Below, one piece after another: positions 61,301-64,000 of a DNA stretch of 64,000 bases (position 1 is its first letter; each line of letters begins with the position of its first letter). The stretch lies in the NCBI GenBank assembly GCA_032622095.1, contig CP136069.1, positions 125,071,450 to 125,135,449 of the forward strand, in the 5' to 3' direction. The notes beneath the pieces were generated by a model. It ran no database searches. It was given only the letters and a program-made list of their open reading frames with translations, and was not told where the DNA came from. Origin of the DNA: Siphonodentalium dalli. Its lineage: Eukaryota; Mollusca; Scaphopoda; Gadilida; Siphonodentaliidae. The translations under genes were made by a program, and so were the position numbers.

Positions 61301-63880
61301 ACAACGTGGACTTCAATGCTCGTATTTGTCGTTAGAATCTTTAGTCGCGCCTATGGGGTTCATCGGCCATACACGAAAATGCTATATTTAGACAGTATTT
61401 TGGACAACAAGCAATGAGTATTTGATCATGTTGTTGATACCAGTGTCTGTAAATAGCCTTATTATGTTGGTACGTTAATTGCCTGCAAGCTTACATACTG
61501 ATTTATGCTATTTTGATGACTTGACCTCCGTCAATTAAGTCGGATATATGGTGATTCGACGTCGAAATCTGCCAAAATTCAACGGAATAACGGGGTATGT
61601 AAGCTCACTATGAGCTAATTTCAAAATCAAATATTTAATTCCAACATGAAACTATGTGAATACTTAGGTCAAATATGAACCTATTTGTAAGAAGATATTT
61701 GGCCATGTAATGAATTGCTCTTGTTGACTATACTATTGCGGACAAGCTGCAATAGTTGGAGTACTGTATTGATAATGTTTGGGCCTATGTGTGCGTTGAT
61801 ATCATTACATTCGAGAGTTTTGATGTATAGTCCGTAGACTGTGTGCATATGGTTTCACAATGAATGCTGCGGAAAACGCTTGCATCAGTTGTGATCTCTC
61901 CGCAACTGCGAGTAGATTATTCTGGTCCAGAAGTTCTTTTCATTCAGCCAGAGCTGAATATAGTATTGAGGCCATTTTCCAAAAGTTAAACCAGATAACG
62001 ACGACTGTCATGATTACATAGCCAGTCAAGAAAACACTTAATGTGCATTCCTGATTCTGAAAAACTAATTGTCTATGGTGGTTTTCTGCTCAAGCTAATT
62101 ACCAACAGGGTGAACAAGTACAATTGAGGAATTGTTTGCTTCGCCATGTGTGCCGACTGCGTGACTCTTCTCGACTAAATGGTACTGAAAGAGACATATG
62201 ACCATTTGGATGTCACACACGTGGTGTCTCGATGCTGCCTATAAAGCATGTGGAGGAGTAGCTCCGCCTTGTAAATCCAGAGTCCAACAACATAATGCTC
62301 GTTTGTGATTGTCGAGGTAGTGGGGCCGAATAATAGTTGGTATCGGCTCTTAAGGGCGCTTTCACTTGTTTTATCGGTGGTTAAAGCAGGATAAAATTAT
62401 TTTAAACACCACTGACAATAGGATTTCGTAATCAATCCCGACCAAATGTAATTCCTTCAATTTCTTGATAGGAAATGTATAAAGAATGTTTGTGTTAAAA
62501 ATATTTTATAGTGATGTAAATAGGTCTGTGTCTAAACTGGCAATTTCTTTATATGTGCACGTACTTCAATAGTTGCACTGTTCTTGGTGAAGTTCTGAAA
62601 TTTGGTTGAACATTGGTCCACATCTCCATCTGCCGTGATCCCTTGCACATATATTTAAACGGACATGGATGATTCGAGCTTCCAAATTGTGTCCACGTAA
62701 TTTTGGAAGGAGGTATAGGACGGGTTGACGCATAGACGATATATTGGTATACCGGCTTGATATGCACTGAAAAATACTTTCCATGGTCGATTTTCAGCTG
62801 TTACAAATTTTCCCACAAGTGGAACAAACGCTCTTTATTTTAACCATATAAGGAATAGACTAACACTGAACGCTCTTTTCTGTTTCATTGCTGTTTTGTG
62901 TTTTCGACCCAAACAACGTGGACTTCAATGCTCGTATTTGTCGTTAGAATCTTTAGTCGCGCCTATGGGGTTCATCAGCCATACACGAAAATGCTATATT
63001 TAGACAGTATTTTGGACAACAAGCAATGAGTATTTGATCATGTTGTTGATACCAGTGTCTGTAAATAGCCTTATTATGTTGGTACGTTAATTGCCTGCAA
63101 GCTTACATACTGATTTATGCTATTTTGATGACTTGACCTCCGTCAATTAAGTCGGATATATGGTGATTCGACGTCGAAATCTGCCAAAATTCAACGGAAT
63201 AACGGGGTATGTAAGCTCACTATGAGCTAATTTCAAAATCAAATATTTAATTCCAACATGAAACTATGTGAATACTTAGGTCAAATATGAACCTATTTGT
63301 AAGAAGATATTTGGCCATGTAATGAATTGCTCTTGTTGACTATACTATTGCGGACAAGCTGCAATAGTTGGAGTACTGTATTGATAATGTTTGGGCCTAT
63401 GTGTGCGTTGATATCATTACATTCGAGAGTTTTGATGTATAGTCCGTAGACTGTGTGCATATGGTTTCACAATGAATGCTGCGGAAAACGCTTGCATCAG
63501 TTGTGATCTCTCCGCAACTGCGAGTAGATTATTCTGGTCCAGAAGTTCTTTTCATTCAGCCAGAGCTGAATATAGTATTGAGGCCATTTTCCAAAAGTTA
63601 AACCAGATAACGACGACTGTCATGATTACATAGCCAGTCAAGAAAACACTTAATGTGCATTCCTGATTCTGAAAAACTAATTGTCTATGGTGGTTTTCTG
63701 CTCAAGCTAATTACCAACAGGGTGAACAAGTACAATTGAGGAATTGTTTGCTTCGCCATGTGTGCCGACTGCGTGACTCTTCTCGACTAAATGGTACTGA
63801 AAGAGACATATGACCATTTGGATGTCACACACGTGGTGTCTCGATGCTGCCTATAAAGCATGTGGAGGAGTAGCTCCGCC

Positions 63881-64000
63881 TTGTAAATCCAGAGTCCAAC
63901 AACATAATGCTCGTTTGTGATTGTCGAGGTAGTGGGGCCGAATAATAGTTGGTATCGGCTCTTAAGGGCGCTTTCACTTGTTTTATCGGTGGTTAAAGCA
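63881..64000 (+). repeat. Partial unit 23 at window end
   Basis: The first 120 bp of the next unit, showing that the array continues beyond the window. Confidence 0.95.

Larger units (their letters stand above)
28380..64000 (+). repeat. Head-to-tail array of a 1612-bp unit (22 full copies plus a partial)
   Basis: Units start at 28380, 29993, 31605, 33217, 34829, 36441, 38053, 39665, 41277, 42889, 44501, 46113, 47734, 49346, 50958, 52579, 54191, 55812, 57424, 59045, 60657, 62269 and 63881 (partial). Unit length is 1612 bp, except 1613 in unit 1 and 1621 in units 12, 15, 17 and 19. Copies differ at only a few positions. The unit has no long open frame and no recognisable tRNA, snRNA, 5S rRNA or histone sequence. 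It contains a 12-bp palindrome TTCGACGTCGAA at offset 898, a hairpin ACTATTGC/GCAATAGT at offset 1075 and GGAGtagCTCC just before the unit boundary. It is a large-unit satellite of unknown function that runs off the window. Confidence 0.95.

Noticed and set aside
28660-62784. Repeated pairs of 72-codon minus-strand frames, one pair per array unit
   Set aside because: They overlap each other in two frames, arise from a one-base difference and repeat only because the unit repeats. No domain or start context supports a gene.
28380-64000. CRISPR array, rDNA, 5S, histone or snRNA gene cluster
   Set aside because: The unit is 1612 bp without short repeat/spacer alternation, and I found no conserved rRNA, tRNA, snRNA or histone sequence in it. 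A weak B-box-like gattcgagcttcc has no matching A box.

Overview
This is eukaryotic, probably invertebrate, nuclear DNA. It is AT-rich and almost gene-free. It carries one spliced terminal exon with a classic acceptor site, dense repeats and MITE-like elements, and one apparently intact non-LTR retrotransposon. That retrotransposon combines an SGNH-hydrolase-like ORF1 with a PHD-finger/endonuclease/reverse-transcriptase ORF2, an architecture known from aquatic invertebrates (molluscs, lancelets, echinoderms, cnidarians). The sequence alone does not fix the species.

Layout. Positions 1-3140 hold unannotated sequence, a GC-rich relic block and a 22-bp minisatellite. Positions 3141-9741 are bounded by 26-bp inverted repeats with one mismatch. 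Just inside both ends lie tracts in which CGTG recurs every 10-11 bp, and the interior has several direct repeats but no convincing gene. Positions 9742-12990 hold more minisatellites, including a 117-bp repeat open on both strands, and a run of 24 G. Positions 12995-13460 and 14481-14840 hold foldback repeats. The one host-gene piece is a 44-codon terminal exon at 14914-15048 (+), followed by a 3' flank loaded with TTAA-bounded, piggyBac-type MITEs.

Positions 15725-21474 are two ~210-bp inverted duplicates that enclose a CR1/L2-like retrotransposon (about 16310-20900). Its translation features are unusual: a two-codon uORF whose stop overlaps the ORF1 start, a 2A ribosome-skipping motif near the ORF2 N-terminus, and four copies of a 30-nt hairpin (one before ORF1, three in the ORF2 leader). 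The hairpin stem shows a compensatory base-pair change between copies. Positions 21475-28379 are gene-poor and hold further TTAA MITEs with long hairpins and a 220-bp near-perfect palindrome.

From 28380 to the window end lies a head-to-tail array of a 1612-bp unit: 22 complete copies plus the start of a 23rd. The copies are nearly identical, but linked variants divide them into higher-order blocks of 2-4 units. No gene is recognised in the unit. It is best called a large-unit satellite of unknown function.

The strongest candidates for something undescribed are the covarying hairpin series in the retrotransposon, the helically phased CGTG tracts at both ends of the 6.6-kb element, and the block structure of the 1612-bp array.
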